The notes: generated by a model not told the origin, from the sequence alone. Shown: positions 24,179-34,860, counted from the stretch's first letter. The stretch is DNA of 34,860 nt from Telmatospirillum siberiense (GCF_002845745.1 NZ_PIUM01000046.1:1-34860), one strand, 5' to 3'. Translations and numbers: made by a program.

Positions 24179-25249
24179 TCAGGCACTGGCCCGCGCGACA
24201 ATCGAAAAACCGATATCGACCATCTTTTTGTCCACCGGACGGCCGGAAAGGCGGGCCAGCAGAACCTCACCGGCGTGCCGGCCCATGGCCGCCCGATCGA
24301 CATGCACCGTCGAGAGACTGGGAAAGGTATAGGCGGCGAAGTCCAGATCGGCGAATCCCATGACGGCCATGTCGTCGGGGACCCTCAAGCCCCTGGACTG
24401 GGCCTCGGCCAGCACGCCATGCGCCAAGACGTCGGAACTGCAGAAGACCACTTCCGGCCGATGCCCTTCCGCGAGAAGCTGGGCTAGGCCCTCTCGTCCC
24501 ATGCGCACCGTCGTCGGCGTCGGGACGCAGACCGTGGACAGACAGGACTGTCCCTTGTCCCGCAATGCCGCCTCGAAACTACGTCGCCGGATCTGGGCCC
24601 GCTCGTCCTCGGCGCAAACCTGGGCGAATCGGCGGTAGCCCTTGCCAAAGAGATAATTGGCCACTTCGGCGCCGACCTTCTCATGGGAAAAACCGACCAG
24701 CATGTCGATCGGCGTCGCCGTCAGATCCCAGGTCTCCACCACCGGGATCTTCGCGGCCAGCAAACATTGGCGGGTTTCCGCCGAATGATTGACGCCGGTC
24801 AGCACGATGGCGTCCGGCCGGCGGCTCAGGATCGCCTTCAGCAGATCCTCCTCGCACAACTCGGGAAAGCCGGACAAGCCCAGCATCAATTGATAGCCCG
24901 CCGCCGACAGGCAGTCGTTCAACGGCTGGATGGTGTCGATGAACATGGCATTGCCTAGCGTCGGGATGATCGCCGCGATCAATTTGGTCCGGCTCGACGC
25001 CAGGCCGCCGGCCAGCAGATTAGGCACGTAACCCGTCTCGGCGATGGCCCGGCGCACCGCCTCGATGGTGTCGGCGGTGACCATTTCGGGACGGTTCAGT
25101 ACCCGCGAGACGGTGATTGGTGAAACCCCGGCCAATTTGGCCACGTCGCCCAACGTGACGCTGCCGGTCGAACGGGTCGAGGCGCGGCGGACATCACCTG
25201 TGTCACCGGAAGCGGGCTTGTCGGAGCCGGAAGAAGAGGAACGGGCCAT
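24179..25249 (-). CDS. LacI/GntR-type transcriptional regulator
   Basis: A 356-residue LacI-family repressor. After a low-complexity Ser-rich N terminus of about 30 residues comes the HTH: VTLGDVAKLAGVSPITVSRVLNRPEMVT, then ETGYVPNLLAGGLASSR containing the hinge helix. The ligand domain, with LIAAIIPTLGNAMF and FCSSDVLAHGVLAEAQSRGLRVPDDMAVMGFADLDFA, resembles the gluconate-type (GntR) subgroup. It is divergent from the galactarate transport and dehydratase genes, and a near-perfect LacI-type operator lies between them at 25395-25408, so it probably represses them and responds to an aldarate or related sugar acid. The start at 25249 is the ATG that yields the normal HTH position. Confidence 0.88.
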   Translation of the reverse strand: MARSSSSGSDKPASGDTGDVRRASTRSTGSVTLGDVAKLAGVSPITVSRVLNRPEMVTADTIEAVRRAIAETGYVPNLLAGGLASSRTKLIAAIIPTLGNAMFIDTIQPLNDCLSAAGYQLMLGLSGFPELCEEDLLKAILSRRPDAIVLTGVNHSAETRQCLLAAKIPVVETWDLTATPIDMLVGFSHEKVGAEVANYLFGKGYRRFAQVCAEDERAQIRRRSFEAALRDKGQSCLSTVCVPTPTTVRMGREGLAQLLAEGHRPEVVFCSSDVLAHGVLAEAQSRGLRVPDDMAVMGFADLDFAAYTFPSLSTVHVDRAAMGRHAGEVLLARLSGRPVDKKMVDIGFSIVARASA

Positions 25250-25394
25250 ATTTCGGAACGGCTTCCCATGAAGCGGGCGTCGCCGGCAGACCATGAACTC
25301 ATCCCGGCCTCCCGACGCGGCATCGGAAATGTCATTTTTGCATCACTCCGAGGTCGGATCAAACACTTGCTGGAAAAGACTGGCGACTTTCCGA

Positions 25395-25408
25395 TGATAG
25401 CGCTAACA
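25395..25408. promoter_or_regulatory. LacI/GntR-type operator in the divergent promoter region
   Basis: TGATAGCGCTAACA is a 14-bp palindrome with one mismatched pair and the central GCGC typical of LacI-family operators. It is 146 bp from the regulator start and 130 bp from the transporter start. Binding by the adjacent regulator is inferred from position and form. Confidence 0.65.
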
Positions 25409-25475
25409 TGCCATCCGCATGCAGCGCTCTTTGAACAAGAAACGGGGAACTCGGCATGCTAATTAAAAATAAAAT

Positions 25476-25494
25476 TAACTAAATCAATTAGTTA
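25476..25494. promoter_or_regulatory. AT-rich palindrome upstream of the transporter gene
   Basis: TAACTAA (25476-25482) and TTAGTTA (25488-25494) are perfect 7-bp arms around 5 bases, within a strikingly AT-rich block (about 25459-25497). It lies 43 bp before the transporter start, so it may overlap the promoter and act as a second operator or an AT-rich promoter element. Confidence 0.4.
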
Positions 25495-25537
25495 TTTCGC
25501 TCACATACCAGACTAACGCAGCAGGGAGGCTGTCATC

Positions 25538-26877
25538 ATGGACGCGGCAGGCGCCACAACAAGGGCCAAGGCTGGTCATCTTCGCTACTTTATTCTTCTT
25601 ATGTTATTCATATTGACGTCGGTCAATTATGCGGACCGCGCGACTCTTTCCATTGCCGGTCCTGCCGCTGCCAAGGACTTGGGCCTCGACGCGATCTCGA
25701 TGGGATACATTTTTTCAGCCTTCGGTTGGGCTTATGTGATCGGACAACTGCCGGGCGGCTGGCTGCTCGACCGTTTCGGATCGAAACGCGTCTATGTCAC
25801 CAGCCTGTTCATCTGGTCGTTTTTCACCTGTTTGCAGGGCGGCGTCTGGGTCTTGGGGGCGACGGCGGCCGTCATTGCTCTTTTCGCCTTGCGTTTCCTG
25901 GTCGGCCTGGCCGAGGCACCGTGTTTTCCAGCCAACAGCCGCGTCGTTTCCGCGTGGTTCCCCACCAAGGAGCGTGGTACCGCCTCGGCGATCTTCAATT
26001 CAGCGCAATATTTCGCAACGGTGCTGTTCGCCCCCCTGATGGGCTGGATCACCCATCAATTCGGCTGGCCATGGGTTTTCGTGGTGATGGGCGGACTGGG
26101 CATCGTTCTGGCCTTCGTCTGGTCCAGGACTCTGCACAATCCCAAAGACCATCCGCGCATGGGCCAGGCCGAGCTCGATCTGATCGAGGAGGGCGGCGCG
26201 CTGGTCAACATGGATCAGCCGAAGGCGAAAACCGCCGATGACGACAAGGGGCTTCAATGGTCCTACGTCAGACAATTGCTCGGCAACCGCATGCTGCTCG
26301 GTGTTTATCTCGGCCAGTACGGATTGAACGCCGTCACCTATTTCTTCCTGACCTGGTTTCCGGTCTATCTGGTCCAGGCCCGCGGCATGTCGATTCTCAA
26401 GGCCGGGTTCGTCGCCTCGATACCGGCGGTCTGCGGTTTCGCCGGCGGCGTGCTGGGCGGCGTCGTCTCGGATCGTCTGCTGAGGCGGGGCCACAGCCTG
26501 ACCTTTGCCCGCAAGGCGCCGCTTGTGGTCGGCATGCTGATGTCGACGACCATGGTCGCCGCCAACTACATCAGCACGGAATGGCTGATCGTCGCGGTGA
26601 TGGCGCTGGCTTATTTCGGCAAGGGTTTCGGCGCGCTGGGCTGGGCGGTGGTTTCCGACACCTCGCCCAAGGAGGCCGTCGGGCTGGCCGGAGGAATGTT
26701 TAATTTCATCGGCAGCATTTCCGCCATCACCACTCCGATCTTCATCGGCTATATCGTCCAGGGCACCGGCTCCTTCAACGGCGCCCTGGTCTTCGTCGGC
26801 GCCAACGCCCTGCTGACGGTCCTCAGCTATCTGGTGATCGTCGGTGACATCAAACGCATGGAACTGGTCAAAACGAA

Positions 26878-26881
<4 letters not shown>
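25538..26881 (+). CDS. gudP: MFS galactarate/glucarate (aldarate) transporter
   Basis: A 447-residue inner-membrane symporter of the anion:cation symporter branch of the major facilitator superfamily, closely resembling GudP/GarP. Typical features are [17 protein letters not shown] in helix 1, [24 protein letters not shown] in the helix 2-3 loop, [32 protein letters not shown], and a second half with [17 protein letters not shown]. The ATG at 25538 follows GGGAGG. It overlaps garD by four bases (ATGA), so import and first catabolic step are coupled. GudP and GarP cannot be separated by eye; the dehydratase next door favours galactarate. Confidence 0.88.
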
Positions 26882-28419
<1,538 letters not shown>

Positions 28420-28515
28420 GCGCCATGTTGACATAGAACCGTCGATCTGGCCGATATGGCGGCAGTCCGGCAATATGGAAGCGGACTGCCGCCGCAATCT
28501 CGCCATGCGAAGGTC

Positions 28516-31500
28516 ATGACCAAGTCTCGCCTCGACGTCGCCACGCTCAGCCCCGCCGAACAGACGATCCTGAAGCTGAAGGCTCTGCTCGGACCGGCCA
28601 TCGGCAAGACGCGTTTCCTCGACTGCCTCAACCGGCTGCGGACGACCGTCCCTGCCTGGCAAGGCAAGACGCTGGCGCCGGTGCTCGACTCCCTGCGCAT
28701 CCGGGGGTTCCTCGCCGACGATTTCGCCTGCGCGCCGGAGCTCCTCCAGCCGCTGGCCGCCGCCGCCATCGCCTCGCCCGAGGGCCCGGCGATGATCGAG
28801 GCCATCGGCGGCATTGTTCCGCAGGGCCATGCCGAGCGCTATTGGGACTACAGATCGGTGGAGGCCGACACCGCGCGCTGGCTGCGCATCGCCGTTCTTC
28901 TCAATGACGAAGCCCTGTTCGGACGGCAGATGGAGCTCAGGAACCGCTATTGCCGGAGCGCGCGCCCGCCGATGGATCTTTTCGCCGACACCGTCGTCGG
29001 AACGGAGTGGCTGGCGTCGAGATCTCCCTTTTTCCAAAGGGAGATCCTGCGCAGCAAGACCGACCATCTGATCCGCCATGGAACCGCCTCGCCGGACTAT
29101 GGCGCCCTGATGGACCATGGCCGGCAGACCTTGCTGCCCCAATGTTTTTCCATGCTGGCCGAGTTTTACGCGATAAGCGGGCGCCTCGCCGATCTGGCCG
29201 ATCTGATCGCCGCCGCTTCGACGGCCGAAGAGGCGACGACCTTCGCCGCCGTCCATGCCCTGCTGTCGGGAGATCCCGGCCGGGCGGCGATCCGCTTCGG
29301 CGAGGCGCTGCGCCTGCATCGCAAAGCCGCGCGAAAACGCAAGATCTGGCTGCCCGGCCGTGCCGGACTGCTGCATCTGTGCGCGCTGCTGGCCACCGAC
29401 GACGCCGCCCACCATGCCGATATCGAGGCGGCGCTCGGCGAGATGGGGGAGACACCCGGCCAGTTTGCCCTCCAGGCCCTGTTCGACCTCGCCCGCAACC
29501 GCGCGACGGCGGCCGAATGGGCGCGGCGCGCCATGATGGCCGGCGCGGCGATCGACAGGATTCCCCCCTTCGAGGCCGCCCTGCCGATGATCGCCGCCGC
29601 CCTGGTCGATCCGCCCCTGGCCAGGGAACAGATCGAGCGCGCCGTCGCGCTGTTCCGCCGGGTCGAGGACTCGTTGCCGCTGGTGGCGGGCATGGTGGCC
29701 GAAGTGCTGGAGCGCATCGTCAGCGGCGAGCCCTATCGGGCGTTCCTGGCCCGTCCTGGCCGGGAAATTTCCTTTCGCTTCCTGGAGATCATCGCCGCCA
29801 AGGCAGCCTGGGAACGCTCGCTGGAAAGCCTCGAGGCCATGCTCGTCCCGGCCGCGCCGGCGAGCGCGGAGCCGCCGACCCGGCGGCTGGTCTGGCGGAT
29901 CGATGCCGATGGACAGGCCGTCGAACCGGTCGAACAGATGCTGCAGGCCCGCGGTTGGAGCGCCGGACGGCCGGTCTCCTTGAAACGCCTGCATCAGGAC
30001 GCCGCCAAATTCGAGCATGCCGACGAATTCGACCGCCGCGCCATGCGCGCCATCCGGCGCGCGGCGGGCCGCTGGTACGGTCACGAGTTCTATGAACTGG
30101 CGCCGGAAACGGCCTTTCCCGCCTTGGTCGGCCACCCGCGGCTGTTCGATATGGACAATCCCGCGCAACCCGTCGAACTGGTTGAAGGCCGGGCCGAGGT
30201 GGTGCTGACATCGACGGGATCGGGATTCCGCCTGGCCCTGTCCCACGCCGCTTTCGCGCCCGGGATCTTTATCGAGCGGGAAACGCCGGGCCGCTGGCGG
30301 GTGGTGGTGATCGACGCCAAGGCCGTCGACGCGGCGGCCATCATCGGCGAGGGCATCGTCGTTCCCGCCGCCGCCCGCGACCGGCTGACCGCGCTGGCCC
30401 GTGCGCAGGCCCCCAGCCTGCCGCTGCGCGTCGAGACCCCCGAGATCGAGGATGCCGCCGCCCAGCCCGGAGATCCCACCCCCGTGGTCCGTCTGGCGCC
30501 GCTGGGGGAAGGACTGAAGGTGTCGCTGGTGGTGCGCCCCCTGGGGACCGAGGGGGCGCATTTCCTGCCCGGTCTCGGCGGACGGACGGTCCTGGTCGGA
30601 ACGACGCGGGTCCGCCGCGATCTGGCCGAGGAAACGCGCCTGGCCCGGGCCCTGGCCGAGGCCTGTCCATCCTTGAGCGGCGAAGGACCGGAATGGCATT
30701 TGGAAGAGCTGATGTCCGGCCTGGAGTTTCTTTCCGAACTGCGTCGCCTGCCCGTTCCGGCGGCCATGGAATGGCCCGAGGGGCAAAGCCTGTCGTTGCG
30801 CGGCGAAGCCACCGCGAAGAGTTTCAAGGCCAGCATCCGGGGAGGCGACGACTGGTTCAGCCTCGGCGGATCGGTGAGCATCGACGAAGACCTGGTCCTC
30901 GATCTGAAGGATCTGCTCTCCCGCCTCGACCAGGCCCGCGGGCGTTTTCTGCCGCTGGACGACGGCGGCTTTCTAGTGCTGGAGTCCCAGTTCCGCCGAC
31001 AACTGGAACGGCTGCGCCGGATGGGCGACGACCTGAAGATCGCCGCCGTGGCCGGCGTGGCGGTGCGCGACATCCTGGAGGACGCCGGATCACTCAAGGC
31101 CGATGCCCGGTGGCGGGACTTCACCCGCCGCCTTGACGACGCCGGGGACTGGCGGCCGGCCCTGCCCGCCGGGCTCGAGGCCGAGTTGCGCGACTATCAG
31201 GTCGAGGGCTTCCTCTGGATGAGCCGCCTGTCCCGCTGGGGTGCCGGCGCCCTGCTGGCCGACGACATGGGACTGGGCAAGACGGTGCAGGCCATCGCGG
31301 TGATGCTGGACAAGGCGGCGGAGGGCCCCTGCCTGGTGGTGGCCCCCACCTCGGTCTGCGGCAACTGGGTCGCGGAACTGTCCCGCTTCGCCCCCGGACT
31401 GAAGGCCCGCCGCCTGGCCGAGGCGGATGACCGGGCCGAGACGCTGGGCGCCCTCGGGACCGGCGATGTGCTGATCTGCTCCTATGGATTGCTGACGCGG

Positions 31501-32577
31501 GAAGAGGACAGGCTGTCGGAGGCCGCCTGGGCGATGACGGTGTTCGACGAGGCCCAGGCCATCAAGAACGCCGATACCCGGCGGGCCCGATCGAGCCAGC
31601 GTCTGCGGGCCGGTTTCCGCCTCGCCTTGACCGGCACGCCGGTGGAAAACGATCTCGAGGAATTGTGGAGCCTGTTCCGCTTCATCAATCCGACGCTGCT
31701 GGGCAGCCGGAAATCCTTTGCCCAGCGCTTCGGCACGCCGATCGGACGCGACAACGAGCCGATCGCCAAGGCCACCCTGAAAGCCCTGGTCCGTCCCTTC
31801 CTGCTGCGCCGGACCAAGGCCGCCGTTCTGGCGGAGCTGCCGGCCCGGACCGAGCAGACCCTGTGGATCGACCTGGACGCCGAGGAACGGGCCCTCTACG
31901 AGGCGCTGCGCCGCCGCGCCCTGGAAAATCTGGAGGCGGCGGGGCAGCGCACCCGCATCCACATCCTGGCCGAAATCACCAAACTGCGGCAGGCCTGCTG
32001 CCATCCCGCCCTCGCCTCGCCCGGGACCGAAATCGCCGGCGCCAAGCTGTCGGCCTTTCTCGACCTGGTGAAGGAATTGCGCCAGGGCCGCCACCGCGCC
32101 CTGGTATTCAGCCAGTTCGTCGGCCATCTGGGCAAGATCCGCGCGGCGCTCGATGCCGAGGGCATTTCCTACCAATATCTGGACGGCGCCACCGCCGCCC
32201 GGGAACGGGAACAGCGGGTGGCGGCCTTTCAGGCCGGCGCCGGCCAGCTGTTCCTGATCAGCCTGAAGGCGGGCGGCTTCGGCCTCAATCTGACCGCCGC
32301 CGACTATGTCATTCACCTCGATCCCTGGTGGAATCCCGCCGTCGAAGACCAGGCCTCCGACCGCGCCCACCGGATCGGCCAGCAGCGCCCGGTGACCATT
32401 TACCGCCTGATCGTCAAGGACAGCATCGAAGAAGGGATCCTGGGCCTGCATCGCAAGAAGCGCGACCTCGCCGACGCCCTGCTGGAAGGCAGCGACGTCT
32501 CGGCGCGGCTGTCGGAGGAGGATTTGCTGGGCCTGATCCGCGGCGGAGAGCCGGGCGGCGAGGATCCCCTTCGATGA
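28516..32577 (+). CDS. Large SNF2-family DEAD/DEAH-box helicase
   Basis: A protein of about 1353 residues with a C-terminal Swi2/Snf2 ATPase. Walker A is ADDMGLGKTVQ (near 915), the Walker B box is DEAQ (near 1010), motif III is LTGTPVEN, and the second RecA domain has SLKAGGFGLNLTAADYVIHLDPWWNPAVEDQASDRAHRIGQ, with the arginine finger in motif VI. The N-terminal 850 residues are mainly helical and not recognised in detail; they probably include the bacterial SNF2 accessory region. Such proteins remodel protein-DNA or polymerase complexes. The start is uncertain: ATG 28456 lacks a ribosome site; ATG 28516 has AAGG, but very close. The stop overlaps the next gene (ATGA). Confidence 0.9.
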   Translation: MTKSRLDVATLSPAEQTILKLKALLGPAIGKTRFLDCLNRLRTTVPAWQGKTLAPVLDSLRIRGFLADDFACAPELLQPLAAAAIASPEGPAMIEAIGGIVPQGHAERYWDYRSVEADTARWLRIAVLLNDEALFGRQMELRNRYCRSARPPMDLFADTVVGTEWLASRSPFFQREILRSKTDHLIRHGTASPDYGALMDHGRQTLLPQCFSMLAEFYAISGRLADLADLIAAASTAEEATTFAAVHALLSGDPGRAAIRFGEALRLHRKAARKRKIWLPGRAGLLHLCALLATDDAAHHADIEAALGEMGETPGQFALQALFDLARNRATAAEWARRAMMAGAAIDRIPPFEAALPMIAAALVDPPLAREQIERAVALFRRVEDSLPLVAGMVAEVLERIVSGEPYRAFLARPGREISFRFLEIIAAKAAWERSLESLEAMLVPAAPASAEPPTRRLVWRIDADGQAVEPVEQMLQARGWSAGRPVSLKRLHQDAAKFEHADEFDRRAMRAIRRAAGRWYGHEFYELAPETAFPALVGHPRLFDMDNPAQPVELVEGRAEVVLTSTGSGFRLALSHAAFAPGIFIERETPGRWRVVVIDAKAVDAAAIIGEGIVVPAAARDRLTALARAQAPSLPLRVETPEIEDAAAQPGDPTPVVRLAPLGEGLKVSLVVRPLGTEGAHFLPGLGGRTVLVGTTRVRRDLAEETRLARALAEACPSLSGEGPEWHLEELMSGLEFLSELRRLPVPAAMEWPEGQSLSLRGEATAKSFKASIRGGDDWFSLGGSVSIDEDLVLDLKDLLSRLDQARGRFLPLDDGGFLVLESQFRRQLERLRRMGDDLKIAAVAGVAVRDILEDAGSLKADARWRDFTRRLDDAGDWRPALPAGLEAELRDYQVEGFLWMSRLSRWGAGALLADDMGLGKTVQAIAVMLDKAAEGPCLVVAPTSVCGNWVAELSRFAPGLKARRLAEADDRAETLGALGTGDVLICSYGLLTREEDRLSEAAWAMTVFDEAQAIKNADTRRARSSQRLRAGFRLALTGTPVENDLEELWSLFRFINPTLLGSRKSFAQRFGTPIGRDNEPIAKATLKALVRPFLLRRTKAAVLAELPARTEQTLWIDLDAEERALYEALRRRALENLEAAGQRTRIHILAEITKLRQACCHPALASPGTEIAGAKLSAFLDLVKELRQGRHRALVFSQFVGHLGKIRAALDAEGISYQYLDGATAAREREQRVAAFQAGAGQLFLISLKAGGFGLNLTAADYVIHLDPWWNPAVEDQASDRAHRIGQQRPVTIYRLIVKDSIEEGILGLHRKKRDLADALLEGSDVSARLSEEDLLGLIRGGEPGGEDPLR

Positions 32578-33986
32578 CCGATAATGTCCAGCGTCTCCGC
32601 ATTCTTTCGGCGGCTCTCGCCGTCGTCGTCATTATCGGGGTCGTTGCCAGGGACGTCACATCCCTCGCCTGGGGCCGCGACGCCGCCCGTGCCGCGCTGC
32701 TGGCTTTCGTGGCGATCGAGGCCCGCGCGGTGGTGCGCGGTGGACGCATCATGCTGGCGGTCTGCCTGACGAGCGCCCTCGCCGCCTGGATCTGGCAGCC
32801 CGATCCCCTGTCCCTGCTGGGACGGGCCCTGGATGACGGGGCCTTCATCGTCGGCCTGTTCGCCGCGCTCAGCCTGCTGCGCGACGCCGCCGAGAGCTCC
32901 CATCTGGTTCAGACCTGCGGCGGCTGGATGGTCCGCCAGCCGCCCGGCCGGCGTTATCTGGTCTTGAGCGTCGGCAGTCATCTGATTTCCCTGGTCTTGA
33001 ACTTCGGCGTCCTGCCGCTTTTGGGCACCATGGTCCTCAAGGGTAATACCTTGGAGGCCGCCGGCGGCGACGTCCGCGTCACCGCCATCCGCCAGCAGCG
33101 GATGATGACCGCCGTGCTGCGTGGCTATTGCATGATGACCGTATGGTCCCCCTTGTCGATTTGTTTCGCCGTCACCCAGGTTTCGGTTCCCGGCATCGCC
33201 TGGTGGCGATTGCTGCCGCTGCAGCTCGGACTGGCCGTCCTGCTGATGGGACTGGGCTGGGTGATGGACCGAAGGGCCTTCCCCGGAACGCAAGCGCCCC
33301 GGGGCGCCGAACAGGCAGGCGGCCACCGCCCCATGTACGCCCTGGGCATTCTGATCGGCGCCGTCGTCACCTGTTCGGTGGCCTGGGCCGAGACCCTGGG
33401 CGTCCGCCCGGTGATCGGCGCCATGATGGTGGTGCCCGTCTCCGCCCTGATCTGGCTTACCGCCCAGCATTGGAGCGCCCAGCCGCAAGCGGCCGTCGCC
33501 ATGGCCTTTCGCCGTCTGGGCCAGCGCCTGACGGTCAGCATGCCCTCCTATCGCAACGAATTCGTCATCCTGGGCGGTGCGATGTTCTTCGGACGGCTGG
33601 CCTCGGCCTTCCTCTCGCCCGAAATCACCGCCAAGATCATCGGCCTGGTCCCGCTGCCGCCGGTCGCCGTTTCGGTGCTGCTGGCCTGGGCGATGATGCT
33701 GCTTGCCAATTTCGGCGTTCCGCAGATCGTCACCGTCACCCTTTTGGGCAGCGCGGTCACCAACCTGACCCGGCTCGGCATCGATCCGCTGGTGTTGGCC
33801 AGCGGCCTGATGGGGGCCTGGTCGCTGTCGGCCACCACCACGCCGGTCGGCGCCGCCGCCCTGACGGTGGCCCGGCTGTCCGGTGTTTCCTCCACGACCG
33901 TCGCCCATGAATGGAACGGCGCTTTCGTCCGAATGGGCGCCATCCTGATCGCCCTGTGGATGCTGGCGCTGTCCTTGTTCCTGTGA
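32574..33986 (+). CDS. Polytopic inner-membrane protein of unknown function
   Basis: A 470-residue protein with roughly ten to twelve hydrophobic segments, beginning at ILSAALAVVVIIGVVA and ending MGAILIALWMLALSLFL. Two half-like portions, each including a transporter-like stretch rich in Gly, Pro and small residues (LNFGVLPLLGTMVL and LLANFGVPQIVTVTLLGSAVTNLTRLG), suggest an inverted-repeat transporter fold such as the ion transporter superfamily, but I do not recognise the family. The start ATG overlaps the SNF2 helicase stop by four bases, so it is translationally coupled to a helicase gene, which is unexpected for a transporter. No substrate can be suggested. Confidence 0.75.
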   Translation: MTDNVQRLRILSAALAVVVIIGVVARDVTSLAWGRDAARAALLAFVAIEARAVVRGGRIMLAVCLTSALAAWIWQPDPLSLLGRALDDGAFIVGLFAALSLLRDAAESSHLVQTCGGWMVRQPPGRRYLVLSVGSHLISLVLNFGVLPLLGTMVLKGNTLEAAGGDVRVTAIRQQRMMTAVLRGYCMMTVWSPLSICFAVTQVSVPGIAWWRLLPLQLGLAVLLMGLGWVMDRRAFPGTQAPRGAEQAGGHRPMYALGILIGAVVTCSVAWAETLGVRPVIGAMMVVPVSALIWLTAQHWSAQPQAAVAMAFRRLGQRLTVSMPSYRNEFVILGGAMFFGRLASAFLSPEITAKIIGLVPLPPVAVSVLLAWAMMLLANFGVPQIVTVTLLGSAVTNLTRLGIDPLVLASGLMGAWSLSATTTPVGAAALTVARLSGVSSTTVAHEWNGAFVRMGAILIALWMLALSLFL

Positions 33987-33998
33987 ACTGAAGGGGCC

Positions 33999-34083
33999 CG
34001 CGCCATCGTTGGCGCGAAGCCAAGGGATACGGATGTATCCCGCCCGGCGATTGAGGCCTCTGTGATCGGTTCCGATCACAGAG
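33999..34083. repeat. Three consecutive perfect hairpins between the membrane protein and creA
   Basis: Three perfect inverted repeats follow each other. CGCGCCA/TGGCGCG (33999-34005/34010-34016) has a TCGT loop. GGGATAC/GTATCCC (34024-34030/34035-34041) has a GGAT loop. CTCTGTGATCGG/CCGATCACAGAG (34058-34069/34072-34083) has a TT centre. None is followed by a T-run. The array could be a dispersed repeat unit, a structured RNA or an operator array ahead of creA. It is not explained by any gene here. Confidence 0.65.
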
Positions 34084-34186
34084 ACTTGGTATAACGCGCT
34101 ATAAAGAATTTCGTCCGGGGTGACGGACCCGACCGAACGTGGCACCATCCCCCGCGATCGCCCGCTGGCTCAAAAGGATGCCCTTG

Positions 34187-34663
34187 ATGACCCGACCGCT
34201 TGTTCCGTCTTGTCTGTTCGCGCTGCTGGTGGCGACAACCGCCGCCCTGCCCGCCCACGCCGAAGAGGTCGGCTGCGTGTCGACCAACATCCGCATGCTG
34301 GGACTGGCCAATGACAAGGTCTGCATCGATTCCTTCCACGACCCCAAGGTCGACGGCGTCGTCTGCCATGTCAGCCGCGCCAAGACCGGCGGCGTCAAGG
34401 GGGCCGTGGGTCTGGCCGAAGACACCTCCGACGCCTCGATCGCCTGCCGCCAGGTGGGTCCGATCGCCATCAAGGGCGATCTCAAGGACGGCGAGGACGT
34501 CTTCAAGGAAAACCGGTCATGGCTGTTCAAGAGGCTGCAGGTCGTGCGCTTCTTCGACAAACCCAACAACACGCTGGTCTATCTCAGCTATTCCGACAAA
34601 CTGATCGACGGTTCGCCGAAGAACGCCATCTCGACGGTGCCGATCATGCCTTGGGGGAAGTGA
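34187..34663 (+). CDS. creA: CreA family periplasmic protein
   Basis: A 158-residue secreted protein of the CreA family, whose function is not known. A signal peptide of about 23 residues ends in LPAHAEE (predicted cleavage after AHA). The mature part has [44 protein letters not shown] and [10 protein letters not shown], with four cysteines that could form disulfides in the periplasm, and [46 protein letters not shown], the conserved C-terminal block. I chose ATG 34187 because AAAAGG precedes it at a suitable distance; ATG 34178 is an alternative. The creBCD signalling genes are not adjacent. Confidence 0.9.
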   Translation: MTRPLVPSCLFALLVATTAALPAHAEEVGCVSTNIRMLGLANDKVCIDSFHDPKVDGVVCHVSRAKTGGVKGAVGLAEDTSDASIACRQVGPIAIKGDLKDGEDVFKENRSWLFKRLQVVRFFDKPNNTLVYLSYSDKLIDGSPKNAISTVPIMPWGK

Positions 34664-34684
34664 GGCAAAACTAATAAAGGCCTC
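34661..34684 (+). terminator. Weak hairpin at the creA stop
   Basis: TGAGGC, overlapping the creA stop codon, and GCCTCA form a 6-bp inverted repeat with an A-rich 12-nt loop, followed by TTTC. It may be a weak terminator. Confidence 0.35.
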
Positions 34685-34707
34685 ATTTCAGTACCAGGTC
34701 GTCATCC

Positions 34708-34860
34708 TAGTGCATTGACGCAAACAGAGGATTCACAAGCGGCCTGAACCATGCGATTCTCTCGGCATGGCTCAGACCGTCTGCATCCTGCTTTCCGTCG
34801 AAGACCGCGAGCGTTTGTCCGCCGTCATCGTCGACCGTAACCGCCCGCACAAGCACATCC
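34708..34860 (+). mobile_element. IS630-family insertion sequence, left end, truncated by the window
   Basis: An IS630-like transposase gene begins near the window end. A TA at 34708-34709, followed by GTGCATTGACGCAAAC, may mark the left end, since IS630 elements insert at TA and duplicate it. The right end is outside the window, so neither the inverted repeat nor the target duplication can be checked. Confidence 0.5.
34767..34860 (+). CDS. IS630-family transposase, N-terminal fragment
   Basis: The frame from ATG 34767 stays open to the window edge and reads MAQTVCILLSVEDRERLSAV, continuing with DRNRPHKHI. This resembles the N terminus of IS630-type transposases, where a DRNRPxKH segment precedes the helix-turn-helix region. 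Only 31 complete codons are visible, so completeness and activity cannot be judged. Confidence 0.7.
   Translation, partial: MAQTVCILLSVEDRERLSAVIVDRNRPHKHI

Noticed and set aside
34062-34081. CRP/FNR-type site TGTGA...TCACA upstream of creA
   Set aside because: The half-sites are 10 bases apart, whereas CRP sites need 6; it is better described as a perfect hairpin.

Overview
The window is GC-rich chromosomal DNA from an alphaproteobacterium, most likely a Rhodospirillales member of the Magnetospirillum/Phaeospirillum kind. The reasons are codon use, a full rnf operon with linked apbE, a NasS/NasT nitrate-assimilation system, a DUF2336 gene, and short palindromic intergenic repeats of a type common in Alphaproteobacteria. 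The genus is inference.

Layout. (1) 1-668 has no convincing gene; it holds a dispersed palindromic repeat and a possibly structured leader in front of an NCS2 purine permease (669-2045). (2) 2071-12999 is an assimilatory nitrate cluster: a candidate NtrC site and sigma-54 promoter, nasT (ANTAR regulator), a two-hairpin ANTAR-type attenuator leader, nrtA, nrtB, a cytoplasmic NrtA-like protein that is probably NasS, nrtC, nirB, nirD and nasA. (3) 12996-16033, minus strand, is a translationally coupled PAS/GAF/GGDEF diguanylate cyclase and DUF2336 protein. (4) 16218-23922, minus strand, is apbE-rseC-rnfA-[insert]-rnfBCDGE-rnfH, a membrane redox-driven ion pump with its FMN-attaching enzyme. (5) 24179-28419 is a divergent LacI-type regulator and a galactarate/glucarate transporter plus galactarate dehydratase. 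(6) 28516-33986 is a large SNF2 helicase overlapping a polytopic membrane protein gene. (7) 33987-34860 is a run of three perfect hairpins, a creA-family gene and the 5' end of an IS630-family transposase cut by the window edge.

How it works together. NtrC and sigma-54 probably switch on nasT under nitrogen limitation. NasS would hold NasT until nitrate is present; free NasT would then bind the hairpins at 2870-2916 and prevent the overlapping terminator at 2906-2971, allowing expression of nitrate uptake and of nitrate and nitrite reduction to ammonium. ApbE would flavinylate RnfG and RnfD.

The most unusual object is at 21039-21814: a GxxExxY-family gene with an apparently complete PD-(D/E)XK nuclease core, bounded by a 32-bp inverted repeat (31/32 identical) made of an 8-bp tandem motif. 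It sits antisense between rnfA and rnfB, which are normally adjacent. With its two internal repeat copies and a foldback duplication, it looks like a small repeat-bounded cassette that has entered an essential-looking operon. The second most informative element is the nas leader, where both hexaloops and the mutually exclusive terminator can be read directly.
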